DNA from: Streptomyces sp. DG2A-72
GTDB taxonomy: Bacteria > Actinomycetota > Actinomycetes > Streptomycetales > Streptomycetaceae
Length of the DNA: 64,000 bases
Assembly (NCBI RefSeq): GCF_030499575.1
Contig: NZ_JASTLC010000001.1
Location: 1,054,001 to 1,118,000 of the forward strand
Direction of reading: 5' to 3'
Position 1 is the stretch's first letter, and every line of letters starts with the position of its first letter. The notes beneath the pieces were generated by a model. That model was given only the letters and a program-made list of their open reading frames with translations. It made no database searches and was not told the DNA's origin. A program made the translations under genes and the position numbers. This document shows positions 33,279-41,490 of this stretch, piece by piece.

Positions 33279-34619
33279 TCACAGGGATATGGCGCCGGTG
33301 AGCAGGGCTGCCGCGGTCATGACGAGGGTCGTGCCGAAGGCCCAGCGGAAGATGAAGCGCTGATGTTCGCCGAGCTGTACTCCGCTCATGCTGACGAGGA
33401 TGAACGTGGAGGCGGTGAGCGGGCTGAGCGGGAACCCGGTGGTCATCTGGCCGAGGATCGCGGCCCGTGCGATCTCGGCCTCGTCGCCGCCGAAGCCGGA
33501 CGCCGTGTGGGCGAGGACGGGCAGCACTCCGAAGTAGTAGGCGTCCGGTGTGAAGGCAAGGCTCAGCGGCATGCCGGTGACGGCCACGATCGGCGCGAGG
33601 TGTCCGCCCAGGGAGTCGGGCACGACCGAGACCAGCGCCTGTGCCATCTCCGTGATCATCCCGGTGCCCGTCAGGACTCCGGTGAAGACGCCCGCGGCGA
33701 AGATCATCGTGGTGACGAGGACGACACTCTTCGCGTGCTTCTCCAGAAGGGCCTGCTGTGCTTCCCACGTGGGGTGGTTCACGAAGAGGGCGAGCGCGAA
33801 GGCCAGCGCGAACAGCACGGGCAGCGGCATGAGTTCCATGACGAGCGCCACGATCAACGTGATGGTCAGGACGGCGTTGAACGCGGTCAGCAAGAGCTGC
33901 GGGCGCCCCTCCCGCACCACGAGGGGCGTGCCCGGCCCGTCCCCCGCGCCACGGCCGGCGAGCGGCCCCGCGTCCTCCTGCTCCTGGGCGGTACCCGGAC
34001 CGGACACGGCGAGGCGGCGGCGCTCACGTCGGCCGATCCAGTACGAGGCGAGCAGCACCCAGACGATGCCGCAGCCCATCGCGGGGAGGACGGGAGTGAA
34101 GACGTCCGAACTCTCCAGTTCCAGCGCCGCCATGGCCCGCACCGTCGGCCCGCCCCACGGGATCATGTTCATCACGCCCGCGCCCAGGCAGACCACCCCC
34201 GAGAGGACCAACGGGCTCATGCCCAGGCGCTTGTAGACGGGCAGCAGCGCGGAGACGGTGATGAGGAACGTCGACGCGCCGTCACCGTCGAGTGCCACAC
34301 ACAGGGTGAGGACGGCCGTGCCGACGGCGATGCGTGCCGGATCGTTCCGGGCGAGGCGAAGTATGCGGTTGATCAATGGGTCGAAGAGCCCGGCGTCCAC
34401 CATCAACGTGAAGTAGAGAACGGCGAAAGCGATCATGATGCCGGTCGGGGCCACCGTGGTGAGCCCTTTGAGGATCATGTCCCCCATGTCGCCGGCGAAG
34501 CCCCCGACCAGGGCCGCCAGGACCGGCAGCAGCACCAGTGCCACCAGGACGGAGACCCGTTTGGCCATGGTGAGCAGGAGGAACAGGCCGATCGTGGAGA
34601 ACCCCAGCGCTGCCAGCAT
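33279..34619 (-). CDS. CitMHS-family citrate/tricarboxylate transporter
   Basis: This 446-residue protein has about 11-12 hydrophobic helices and matches the CitMHS metal-citrate:proton symporters (LTTVAPTGIMIAFAVLYFTL, VALDGDGASTFLITVSALLP, GAGVMNMIPWGGPTVRAMAA). It imports citrate or a related carboxylate complexed with a divalent cation. ATG 34619 has AGGTGAG 9 nt upstream. It is divergent from the LysR gene at 34787, so LysR is its probable regulator, and the CoA-transferase/lyase genes beyond probably use the imported acid. The broken CocE gene lies just downstream. Confidence 0.92.
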   Translation of the reverse strand: MLAALGFSTIGLFLLLTMAKRVSVLVALVLLPVLAALVGGFAGDMGDMILKGLTTVAPTGIMIAFAVLYFTLMVDAGLFDPLINRILRLARNDPARIAVGTAVLTLCVALDGDGASTFLITVSALLPVYKRLGMSPLVLSGVVCLGAGVMNMIPWGGPTVRAMAALELESSDVFTPVLPAMGCGIVWVLLASYWIGRRERRRLAVSGPGTAQEQEDAGPLAGRGAGDGPGTPLVVREGRPQLLLTAFNAVLTITLIVALVMELMPLPVLFALAFALALFVNHPTWEAQQALLEKHAKSVVLVTTMIFAAGVFTGVLTGTGMITEMAQALVSVVPDSLGGHLAPIVAVTGMPLSLAFTPDAYYFGVLPVLAHTASGFGGDEAEIARAAILGQMTTGFPLSPLTASTFILVSMSGVQLGEHQRFIFRWAFGTTLVMTAAALLTGAISL

Positions 34620-34786
34620 GGTCGTCGCTCACCTTCTCGTACGGCTCGAGGGTCCCCCGGCACTCCCGGTGGCCCGTGCTGCGGATGAGTGTCGGAGCGG
34701 CAGCGAATCGGCGTCCAGCATCAAACCGAGATCTATCCATGCTGTTCACGCATCAATGGGCGCGTACGGCCATAAGCTCGCTCGTC

Positions 34787-35707
34787 ATGGACAGCACTCT
34801 TCGTCAACTCAGTGCCTACGCCGCCGTGGCCCGGGTGGGCAGCTTCACCGCGGCCGCCGCTCAACTGCGCGTCTCCCAGTCCTCGCTCAGCCGCGCGGTG
34901 GCGGATCTGGAGCGGCAGGTGGGCGCTCGACTCCTCGAACGCGACACCCGTAACGTCGAGTTGACGGCCGCCGGCGTCGAGGCGCTGCGCATAGCCGAGC
35001 AGATCGTGAATGCCCATCAGTCGGGCATGAAGGAGCTGGAGCGCTTCCTGCTCGGTGAGTCGGGGACGGTCGCCGTGGCCACCCTGCCGTCGGTCGCCGC
35101 GGTCCTGCTGCCCGAGGTGATCCTGGACTTCCGTCGGCAACGGCCGCAGGTGGCCGTGCAGATCATGGACGGACTCGAACAATCGGTACTGAGCCGAGTC
35201 CTGACCGGCGACGCGGACTTCGCCATCACGACCGGTGAGCCGTCGGGGCAGCTGGAGCACCACCCTTTGGTACGCGACCGGTTCGTGGCCGTCCTGCCGC
35301 AGCACCATGCCCTGTCCGACCGTCCCGAGGTCACCTGGGACGACCTGGCACACGAGCCCTTCCTCGCCGTCGGCCGTGACTCCAGCGTGCGACGCCTGAC
35401 CGATGCCGCGTTCGCACAGGCCGAGGCCCGGTCGGTGCCGGCCGCGGAGGCGGGCAACGTCGCCACGGTGGGCGGACTCGTGGCAGCCGGGCTCGGAGTC
35501 ACCGCGATGCCCGCCCTGGTCCTGCCCCTCCTCGGGACGGGCCCGTTCATCCACAGGCCGCTCGTCGAACCGGCTCTTCACCGGCGCCTCGACATCGCCC
35601 TGCGTGCGCGCCGTCCACTCCCGCCGGCGGCCGACCGGTTCCTGGAGACACTGCGGGAGTTCCGTGCGCGCCGGCACGAGCTGCCGTCCGGAGTGTCCTG
35701 GGCCTGA
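34787..35707 (+). CDS. LysR-family transcriptional regulator
   Basis: This 306-residue protein has the LysR winged helix at residues 1-60 (LRQLSAYAAVARVGSFTAAA, QLRVSQSSLSRAVADLERQV) and a periplasmic-binding-like effector domain (about 90-300). The start at ATG 34787 matches the family's first helix; earlier in-frame starts add unrelated residues. It is divergent from the CitMHS transporter and upstream of the CoA-transferase and lyase. It probably activates the module in response to the carboxylate or a CoA ester. Confidence 0.93.
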   Translation: MDSTLRQLSAYAAVARVGSFTAAAAQLRVSQSSLSRAVADLERQVGARLLERDTRNVELTAAGVEALRIAEQIVNAHQSGMKELERFLLGESGTVAVATLPSVAAVLLPEVILDFRRQRPQVAVQIMDGLEQSVLSRVLTGDADFAITTGEPSGQLEHHPLVRDRFVAVLPQHHALSDRPEVTWDDLAHEPFLAVGRDSSVRRLTDAAFAQAEARSVPAAEAGNVATVGGLVAAGLGVTAMPALVLPLLGTGPFIHRPLVEPALHRRLDIALRARRPLPPAADRFLETLREFRARRHELPSGVSWA

Positions 35708-35830
35708 CCTGCCGGCCCCTCCGACTCATGCGTGAACCGCAAGGATTCATAGCCGTTTGTTGCTGGACTCACATGCTCACAGCTCGGCAGGCTGACTGGT
35801 GCCGCCGTCAGACGAGTTGGGGAGCAGAGG

Positions 35831-37057
35831 GTGCCGATGGTGTCGATCACGGGTCAGGATGCCGGTGGCCAGGGCCAGCTGCACGGCCTCAAGGTGGTGG
35901 AGTTCGCGCACGTGGTGGCGGGTCCGCTGGCCGGCTCCCTCCTTGCCGACCAGGGCGCGGACGTCGTCCACGTGGAGCCGCCGGGCGCCGGTGACGCCGC
36001 ACGGGCGATGGGCCCCAGCAAGGACGGCCACCCGCTCTGGTTCAAGGTCGCCGGCCGCAACAAGCGGTCGGTCACGCTCGATCTCCACCAGGAGTCCGGG
36101 CGGCGGGTCGCCCAGCGTCTTGTCGCCTGGGCGGATGTCGTCATCGTCACCCTGCGTGCCGGCCGGCTCCGCTCGTGGGGGCTCGACTGGGAATCCGTGC
36201 ATCGCATCAATCCCAAGGCCGTCCTGTTGCAGATATCCGGCTTCGGCGCCACCTCGTCACGCGCCGACGAGCCCGGCTTCGGCAAGGTCGGCGAGGCCCG
36301 CAGCGGCGTCGTGCATCTGACCGGCTTCCCCGATGCCCCACCCGTGCACACCGGCTTCTCCCACGGCGACGCGGTGACCGGACTCATGGGCGCCTACGCG
36401 GTGCTCGCCGCACTGCACCGCCGCGACCACGACCCCGACTTCGACGGCGAGTGGATCGATCTCGCTCTCTTCGAGCCGCTGTTCCGGCTCGTCGAGTGGC
36501 AGGTCATCGTCCACGACCAGCTCGGCACGGTACCCGGACGCTCCGGCAACCAGCTCGCCGTCGCCCCCGCCGCCGTCATCAACACCTACCGGTCGAGCGA
36601 CGGCGAATGGATCACGGTGACGTCTGCGACGCTCCGCTCGGTCCGCAACGTTGCCAAGCTGCTCGGGTTCGACGAGGCCGACTTCGCCACGCCGGAACAG
36701 CAGTTCGCCGGGCGCGCCCGCCTCGACGACGGCCTGCGAGCCTGGGTGGCCGAGCGCACGGCGACCGCCTGCCTCGAAGCGTTCTCACAGGCCGAGGTCG
36801 TGGCGTCCCGTGTGTTCAGCGCCGCCGACATCGCCGAGGACCCTGTCTACGCCGAACGCGGCGACATCGTCACCGTCGACGACGCCGACCTCGGCCCCGT
36901 ACGCATGCAGTCCGTGATCCCCCACTTCCGGCAGCGACCGGGCACCATCTGGCGGACCGGCCCCGCCCTCGGCCAGGACAACGACCTCGTCTACCGCGAG
37001 TGGCTCGGCCTGAGCGAGGACGAGCTCACCGACCTGGAGAAGCACGGTGTCGTCTGA
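35831..37057 (+). CDS. family III (CaiB/Frc-type) CoA-transferase
   Basis: This 408-residue enzyme transfers CoA between carboxylic acids. It has the N-terminal LKVVEFAHVVAGPLAGSLLA and DQGADVVHVEPPGAGDAAR. SGFGATSSRADEPGFGKVGE follows, then the catalytic-aspartate region GFSHGDAVTG with D180 aligned to the covalently used Asp of formyl-CoA transferase. GTG 35831 has GGAG 6 nt upstream; ATG 35837 is a possible alternative. It overlaps the CitE-like gene by 11 nt, so the two are co-translated. It presumably activates the acid imported by the CitMHS protein for cleavage by the lyase. Confidence 0.92.
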   Translation: MPMVSITGQDAGGQGQLHGLKVVEFAHVVAGPLAGSLLADQGADVVHVEPPGAGDAARAMGPSKDGHPLWFKVAGRNKRSVTLDLHQESGRRVAQRLVAWADVVIVTLRAGRLRSWGLDWESVHRINPKAVLLQISGFGATSSRADEPGFGKVGEARSGVVHLTGFPDAPPVHTGFSHGDAVTGLMGAYAVLAALHRRDHDPDFDGEWIDLALFEPLFRLVEWQVIVHDQLGTVPGRSGNQLAVAPAAVINTYRSSDGEWITVTSATLRSVRNVAKLLGFDEADFATPEQQFAGRARLDDGLRAWVAERTATACLEAFSQAEVVASRVFSAADIAEDPVYAERGDIVTVDDADLGPVRMQSVIPHFRQRPGTIWRTGPALGQDNDLVYREWLGLSEDELTDLEKHGVV

Positions 37058-37955
37058 ACCCGTTCCCCTCCCCCGCCCGCCCCTGCGCTCCCTGCTGTTC
37101 GTCCCCGGAAACCGTGCCACGCACTGGCTTCCCAAAGCGCGGGCGGCCGGGGCGGACGCCGTCGTCCTCGACCTGGAGGACGCGGTGCCGCAGGCCGAAC
37201 GCGCTGTCGCCGTCCAGCAAGTGACCGAGGCGCTCGCCCGCCGGGCCGACGGCTCCCTGCCGGGACCGGCCCTGTTCGTCCGCGTCACCCCACTCGACAC
37301 CTGGGCAGCCGCCGACGAGCTGCGCGCCCTGTGCGGTCCCGGACTCACCGGAATCGTGCTGCCCAAGGTGACAGGCCGCGGCGATATCCGCTTCGCCGAC
37401 CTGCTCCTCGCCTGGAGCGAGCATGAACACGGCCTGCCACACGGCCACTTGGCCCTCATCCCCCTCCTCGAGACCGCTCAGGCGCTGCGCGAGGCCCACG
37501 GCTGCGCGACGGCCGCCGCACGCGTCGCCTACCTCGGCGCGATCACCGGGGCGGGCGGCGACGTGGAGCGTGCGATCGGTTACCGCTGGAGCCCCGAAGG
37601 CACCGAGACGCACGCCCTGCGCGCCCGCGTCCTGCTCGACGCGCGTGCCGCGGGAACCCCGCATCCGGTGGCCGGGCTGTGGACCCGTATCGGCGATCTC
37701 GACGGCCTGCGCGCCTTCGCCGAGCAGAACCGGTCGCTGGGCTACGCGGGCATGATGGCGATCCACCCCTCCCATGTCCCGGTCATCAACGACGTGTTCG
37801 CGCCCAGCCCGGCCGAACTCGCCCGTGCGGCACGGCTGATCGCCGTGATGGAAGAGGCCCAGGCGTCCGGCGCCGGCGCGGTGACGTTCGACGGGGAAAT
37901 GGTCGACGAGGCGATGGCCGCCACGGCTCGGGCGTTGCTGGAGCGGCACACCTGA
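37047..37955 (+). CDS. CitE-like (HpcH/HpaI) acyl-CoA lyase
   Basis: This 302-residue TIM-barrel protein is of the citrate lyase beta/malyl-CoA/citramalyl-CoA lyase family. It has LLFVPGNRATHWLPKARAAG (start of barrel), VVLDLEDAVP, and LIPLLETAQALRE with a likely Mg-binding Glu. The following YLGAITGAGGDVERAIG is in the place of the usual FGxxD...DLG strand, so one expected metal-ligand Asp may be replaced by Thr. This makes substrate and even activity uncertain. The coupling with the CoA-transferase suggests cleavage of a 3-hydroxyacyl-CoA, for example citramalyl- or malyl-CoA. It is convergent with the YjbQ gene. Confidence 0.88.
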   Translation: MSSEPVPLPRPPLRSLLFVPGNRATHWLPKARAAGADAVVLDLEDAVPQAERAVAVQQVTEALARRADGSLPGPALFVRVTPLDTWAAADELRALCGPGLTGIVLPKVTGRGDIRFADLLLAWSEHEHGLPHGHLALIPLLETAQALREAHGCATAAARVAYLGAITGAGGDVERAIGYRWSPEGTETHALRARVLLDARAAGTPHPVAGLWTRIGDLDGLRAFAEQNRSLGYAGMMAIHPSHVPVINDVFAPSPAELARAARLIAVMEEAQASGAGAVTFDGEMVDEAMAATARALLERHT

Positions 37956-37988
37956 GCGGCGGTTGCGCGAGCTGCCGACTGATCTTGG

Positions 37989-38411
37989 TCAGCCCAGGAA
38001 GCTCAGCCGAACCCGACGGTTGGCATTGTCCCTGTTCGTGTCCACCAGGCACACCGACTGCCACGTCCCCAACTCCAGCCGCCCGCCCAGCACCGGCAGC
38101 GTCGCGTGGGGTGGTACGAGTGCCGGGAGGACGTGGTCGCGGCCGTGGCCGGGGCTGCCGTGGCGGTGTTGCCAGCGGTCGTCGGCGGGCAGGAGGGTGT
38201 GCAGGGCGGCGAGGAGGTCGTCGTCGCTGCCCGCGCCCGTTTCGATGATCGCGATGCCGGCGGTGGCGTGGGGGACGAAGACGTTCAGCAGGCCGTCGCG
38301 GTCGGCGGCCGTCTCCCGCAGGAAGGTCTCGCAGTCGTGGGTGAGGTCGACGACCCGCTCCGTGGATCCGGAGGTCACGTTCAGCACGCGGGTGGTGAAG
38401 GCATCTGACAT
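37989..38411 (-). CDS. YjbQ/UPF0047 family protein
   Basis: This 140-residue protein has the family hallmarks: VFVPHATAGIAIIETGAGSD (phosphate/metal-binding HATAG region) and WQHRHGSPGHGRDHVLPALV. The C-terminal LGTWQSVCLVDTNRDNANRR is also typical. YjbQ proteins form trimers; some have been linked to weak thiamine-phosphate synthase activity. ATG 38411 is chosen for its GAGG 9 nt upstream; ATG 38420 is a weaker option. It is a single gene between two unrelated operons. Confidence 0.92.
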   Translation of the reverse strand: MSDAFTTRVLNVTSGSTERVVDLTHDCETFLRETAADRDGLLNVFVPHATAGIAIIETGAGSDDDLLAALHTLLPADDRWQHRHGSPGHGRDHVLPALVPPHATLPVLGGRLELGTWQSVCLVDTNRDNANRRVRLSFLG

Positions 38412-38535
38412 GCGTCCCATCCTCGCGCACACGACCCGCTGCGCACGTCATCGGACCGGCCGGGGTCCGGCGCAGGGGTCCACACCGCGAGACGGGCGTT
38501 GACCGCGCGCATGCCATCTGGATACTTTCGGCGGC

Positions 38536-38619
38536 ATGTTGCGTTCAGCCCTGCTCACCACGCGCGGTCACATCGACCTGCTGCGGGTGGCCTCCGCCGC
38601 GTGTCGCCGCGGCTGCTGA
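38536..38619 (+). CDS. cysteine-rich leader peptide of the sulfonate importer operon
   Basis: This 27-codon open frame, ATG to TGA, encodes a peptide with RGHIDLLRVASAACRRGC at its end. The HIDLLRVAS core and a terminal Cys-Arg-Arg-x-Cys tail before stop are familiar from actinobacterial leader peptides located before sulfur and cysteine-related genes. Here it is 142 nt upstream of the ssuC-like permease. Ribosome stalling at the two Cys codons would report low cysteine supply and could alter downstream RNA folding. The peptide is seen directly; the attenuation mechanism is inference by analogy. Confidence 0.8.
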   Translation: MLRSALLTTRGHIDLLRVASAACRRGC

Positions 38620-38761
38620 CGCCCTTCTCTCACCTTCCCCGCGCCTGCGCACCCTTCTGCCCGCACGCCTGATGCGCTGATCCGCCGATCCGCATAGGGC
38701 TCTGCGGGTACTCGGGCGCGCCTCATCACCGGCCGCTCCCCCATGAACCCATGGAGCATCC

Positions 38762-39652
38762 ATGAGCATCAGCCATGCCCCGCCCGGCTCGCACGAACCC
38801 GATATTTCGCCTATGGGCGAGAAAGACAGTCCCGCTTCAGCGGCCTCCCCCGACCTCGTCCCCCTCGTCCCCGCCTCCTCCCACCGCACCCGCGTCCCCC
38901 GCTGGCTGCGCCGCACCACCGGCCCGCTCCTGCTGCTCGCGCTCTGGCAACTGCTCAGCGTCACCGGCGTGTTGACCGCCGATGTGCTCGCCTCGCCCGG
39001 CCGTATCGCGCAGGTCGGGAGTGATCTGATCGCCGACGGTTCGCTGCCGTCGGCCATGGGGACCTCGCTGCAGCGGGTCGCGTTCGGGCTGCTGCTGGGC
39101 ACGGTCGTCGGCACCGGACTTGCCCTGGTGTCCGGGCTGTTCCGGATCGGGGAGGATCTCGTCGACGCTCCGGTGCAGATGCTGCGGACCGTGCCCTTCG
39201 TGGGGCTCATCCCGCTGTTCATCATCTGGTTCGGTATCGGCGAGGCTCCCAAGATCGCCATCATCACGCTCGGTGTGACCTTCCCGCTGTACCTCAATGT
39301 CTATGCCGGAATCCGGGGCGTGGACGCCCAGTTGATCGAGGCCGGGGAGTCCCTGGGGCTGTCGCGGTGGGGGCTGGTGCGGCATGTCGTGCTGCCGGGT
39401 GCGCTGCCCGGCGCGATGACCGGGCTGCGCTACTCGCTCGGCATCGCCTGGCTCGCGCTCGTCTTCGCCGAGCAGGTCAACGCGGACTCCGGCATCGGGT
39501 TCCTCATGGTGCAGGCGCGGGACTTCCTGCGGACCGACGTGATCGTGGTCTGCCTGGTCGTCTATGCCTTCCTCGGCCTGCTGGCCGACTTCGTCGTCCG
39601 CTCCCTCGAAAGGCTGCTGCTGCAATGGCGACCGACGTTCACCGGCCGGTGA
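38762..39652 (+). CDS. ssuC: sulfonate/nitrate/taurine-type ABC permease
   Basis: This 296-residue permease has a soluble N-terminus, TM helix LLLLALWQLLSVTGVLTADV and the EAA loop GVDAQLIEAGESLGLSRWGL before VRHVVLPGALPGAMTGLR, characteristic of the SsuC/TauC/NrtB class. It forms the channel for the SsuB ATPase, whose gene overlaps its 3' end by 28 nt. The preceding leader peptide points to sulfur-related regulation and so to sulfonates as substrate. Confidence 0.9.
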   Translation: MSISHAPPGSHEPDISPMGEKDSPASAASPDLVPLVPASSHRTRVPRWLRRTTGPLLLLALWQLLSVTGVLTADVLASPGRIAQVGSDLIADGSLPSAMGTSLQRVAFGLLLGTVVGTGLALVSGLFRIGEDLVDAPVQMLRTVPFVGLIPLFIIWFGIGEAPKIAIITLGVTFPLYLNVYAGIRGVDAQLIEAGESLGLSRWGLVRHVVLPGALPGAMTGLRYSLGIAWLALVFAEQVNADSGIGFLMVQARDFLRTDVIVVCLVVYAFLGLLADFVVRSLERLLLQWRPTFTGR

Positions 39653-40383
39653 ACCCCAAGGTGAGTCCCCAGTCCGCTCAGGCCGTCCACGTCGAGGAGC
39701 TGACCCGCTCCTTCGACGGGCGCGCCGTCATCGACCGGCTCCGACTCCACGTCCGCCCGGGCGAATTCGTCGCCCTCCTCGGCCGCAGCGGCTGCGGCAA
39801 GTCCACCCTGCTGCGCATCCTCGCCGGGCTCGACCGCGAGATCGAGGGCACCGTCCTGGTGCCGCGCCGCAAGGCCGTCGCCTTCCAGGCGCCGCGTCTC
39901 ATGCCGTGGAAGAAGGTGTGGCGCAACGTCCTGCTCGGCCTTCCGGGCAAGCCCGGCCGAGCGGTCGCCGAGCAGGCGCTCAAGGAGGTCGGCCTGGACC
40001 ACCGTACGGACGCCTGGCCCAAGACGCTCTCCGGCGGCGAGGCCCAACGCGCCTCCCTCGCACGGGCGTTGGTACGCGAGCCCGATCTGCTGCTGCTCGA
40101 CGAGCCGTTCGGGGCGCTGGACGCGCTCACCCGCATCAGGGCCCAGCGTCTGGTGGGCGAGTTGTGGCAGCGCCGCGGCTGCGCGGTGCTGCTCGTCACG
40201 CACGACGTCGAGGAGGCGGTCCTGCTCGCCGACCGCGTTCTCGTGATGGACGACGGTGTCATCGCGCACGAGCAGGAGATCGACCTCGACCGGCCCCGTG
40301 ACATCACCGACCCCCGGTTCGCTGAGCTGCGCGCCGGACTGCTGGAACGGCTCGGCGTCGACACCGCCGCCGAAGCCGCCTGA
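39625..40383 (+). CDS. ssuB: sulfonate-type ABC transporter ATPase
   Basis: This 252-residue ATPase has Walker A GRSGCGKS at 53-60, signature LSGGEAQ at 135-141, Walker B DLLLLDEPFG at about 154-163, D-loop and LLVTHDVEEAVLLADRVLVM with the switch His. The FQAPRLMPWKKV Q-loop (about 87-98) is the usual SsuB/NrtC style. ATG 39625 overlaps the permease by 28 nt. It energises uptake through SsuC. Confidence 0.94.
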   Translation: MATDVHRPVNPKVSPQSAQAVHVEELTRSFDGRAVIDRLRLHVRPGEFVALLGRSGCGKSTLLRILAGLDREIEGTVLVPRRKAVAFQAPRLMPWKKVWRNVLLGLPGKPGRAVAEQALKEVGLDHRTDAWPKTLSGGEAQRASLARALVREPDLLLLDEPFGALDALTRIRAQRLVGELWQRRGCAVLLVTHDVEEAVLLADRVLVMDDGVIAHEQEIDLDRPRDITDPRFAELRAGLLERLGVDTAAEAA

Positions 40384-40411
40384 ACTCCCTCACCCGAAGA
40401 ACGGATCCATC

Positions 40412-41437
40412 ATGCGACGACGCCTCGTCCCCGCCGCGCTGCTCCTCCCCCTCGCCCTGCTGCTCACGGCCTGCGGCGGGAGTTCGTCCGCCAGCACGGG
40501 GTCCGACACCGACGGCAAGGGCTCGCTCACCCTCAACGTCGGTGATCAGAAAGGCGGTTCCGAAGCCATCCTGCGCGCCGCCGGAGAGCTGGGGAACCTC
40601 AACTACAAGATCAAGTGGTCCACGTTCACCTCCGGCCCGCCGCTCCTCGAAGCCGTCAACGCCAAGGCCGTCGACATCGGCGGCGTCGGCAACACCCCGC
40701 CGGTCTTCGCGGCCGGGGCCGACTCCAAGATCAAGGTGGTGGCCGCCTGGCACGGCACGTCCCAGGGTGACGCCATCCTCGTGCCCAACGGGTCGAAGCT
40801 GAAGAGCACCAGGGATCTGAAGGGCAGGTCCGTCGCCGTCGCGCAGGGGTCCTCCGCGCACTACCAACTCGTCGCCTCCCTCAAGGCGGCCGGGCTGACC
40901 CTCGGCGATGTGCGGGTCAAGTACCTCCAGCCGGCCGACGCGCTCGCCGCGTTCACGTCCGGCAAGGTCGACGCATGGGCGGTCTGGGACCCGTACACCT
41001 CGCAGGTGCTCCAGGCCAAGCAGGGGACGGTTCTCACGACCGGCGAAGGCGTGACCAACGGTCTCCTGTTCCAGGTGGCGGCGCCATCCGCGCTTCAGGA
41101 CAGCAAGAAGACGGCGGCCATCGAGGACTACCTCGGCCGGCTCCGCCGCGCCTACGACTGGGTGTACGACCACCCGGAGGCGTGGGCGAAGGTGTGGGCC
41201 AAAGAGACCGGGCTGCCGTACGAGGTGGCGCTGGCCTCGGTGAAACGGACCAACGCCTCCCGGGTCGCGGTCGCCGTGGACAAGCCGCTCATCGCCTCGG
41301 AGCAGGAGATCGTCGACGCGTTCGCCGATCTGAAGCTGATCCCGCACCGGGTCGACTTCGCCAAGTTCACCGACGCCCGCTTCAATGGCTCCCTGCCGCC
41401 GTCCACAGCGAAGCCCCGTGTGTACAAGGACTCCTGA
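40412..41437 (+). CDS. ssuA: aliphatic sulfonate-type substrate-binding lipoprotein
   Basis: This 341-residue lipoprotein has MRRRLVPAALLLPLALLLTA as signal with lipobox LTAC and lipid Cys at 21. The mature part has the SsuA/NMT1 pattern: VNAKAVDIGGVGNTPPVFAA, GRSVAVAQGSSAHYQLVASL, and DAWAVWDPYTSQVLQA. It binds the sulfonate outside the membrane and hands it to SsuC. It lies 28 nt after the ATPase. There is no SsuD monooxygenase next to it, although a flavin monooxygenase gene of a different type follows. Confidence 0.92.
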   Translation: MRRRLVPAALLLPLALLLTACGGSSSASTGSDTDGKGSLTLNVGDQKGGSEAILRAAGELGNLNYKIKWSTFTSGPPLLEAVNAKAVDIGGVGNTPPVFAAGADSKIKVVAAWHGTSQGDAILVPNGSKLKSTRDLKGRSVAVAQGSSAHYQLVASLKAAGLTLGDVRVKYLQPADALAAFTSGKVDAWAVWDPYTSQVLQAKQGTVLTTGEGVTNGLLFQVAAPSALQDSKKTAAIEDYLGRLRRAYDWVYDHPEAWAKVWAKETGLPYEVALASVKRTNASRVAVAVDKPLIASEQEIVDAFADLKLIPHRVDFAKFTDARFNGSLPPSTAKPRVYKDS

Positions 41438-41490
41438 TGAGGTCGTGATCCCGGGGGAAGATCCATGCACCCCACGCGGTTAGTAGAAGC

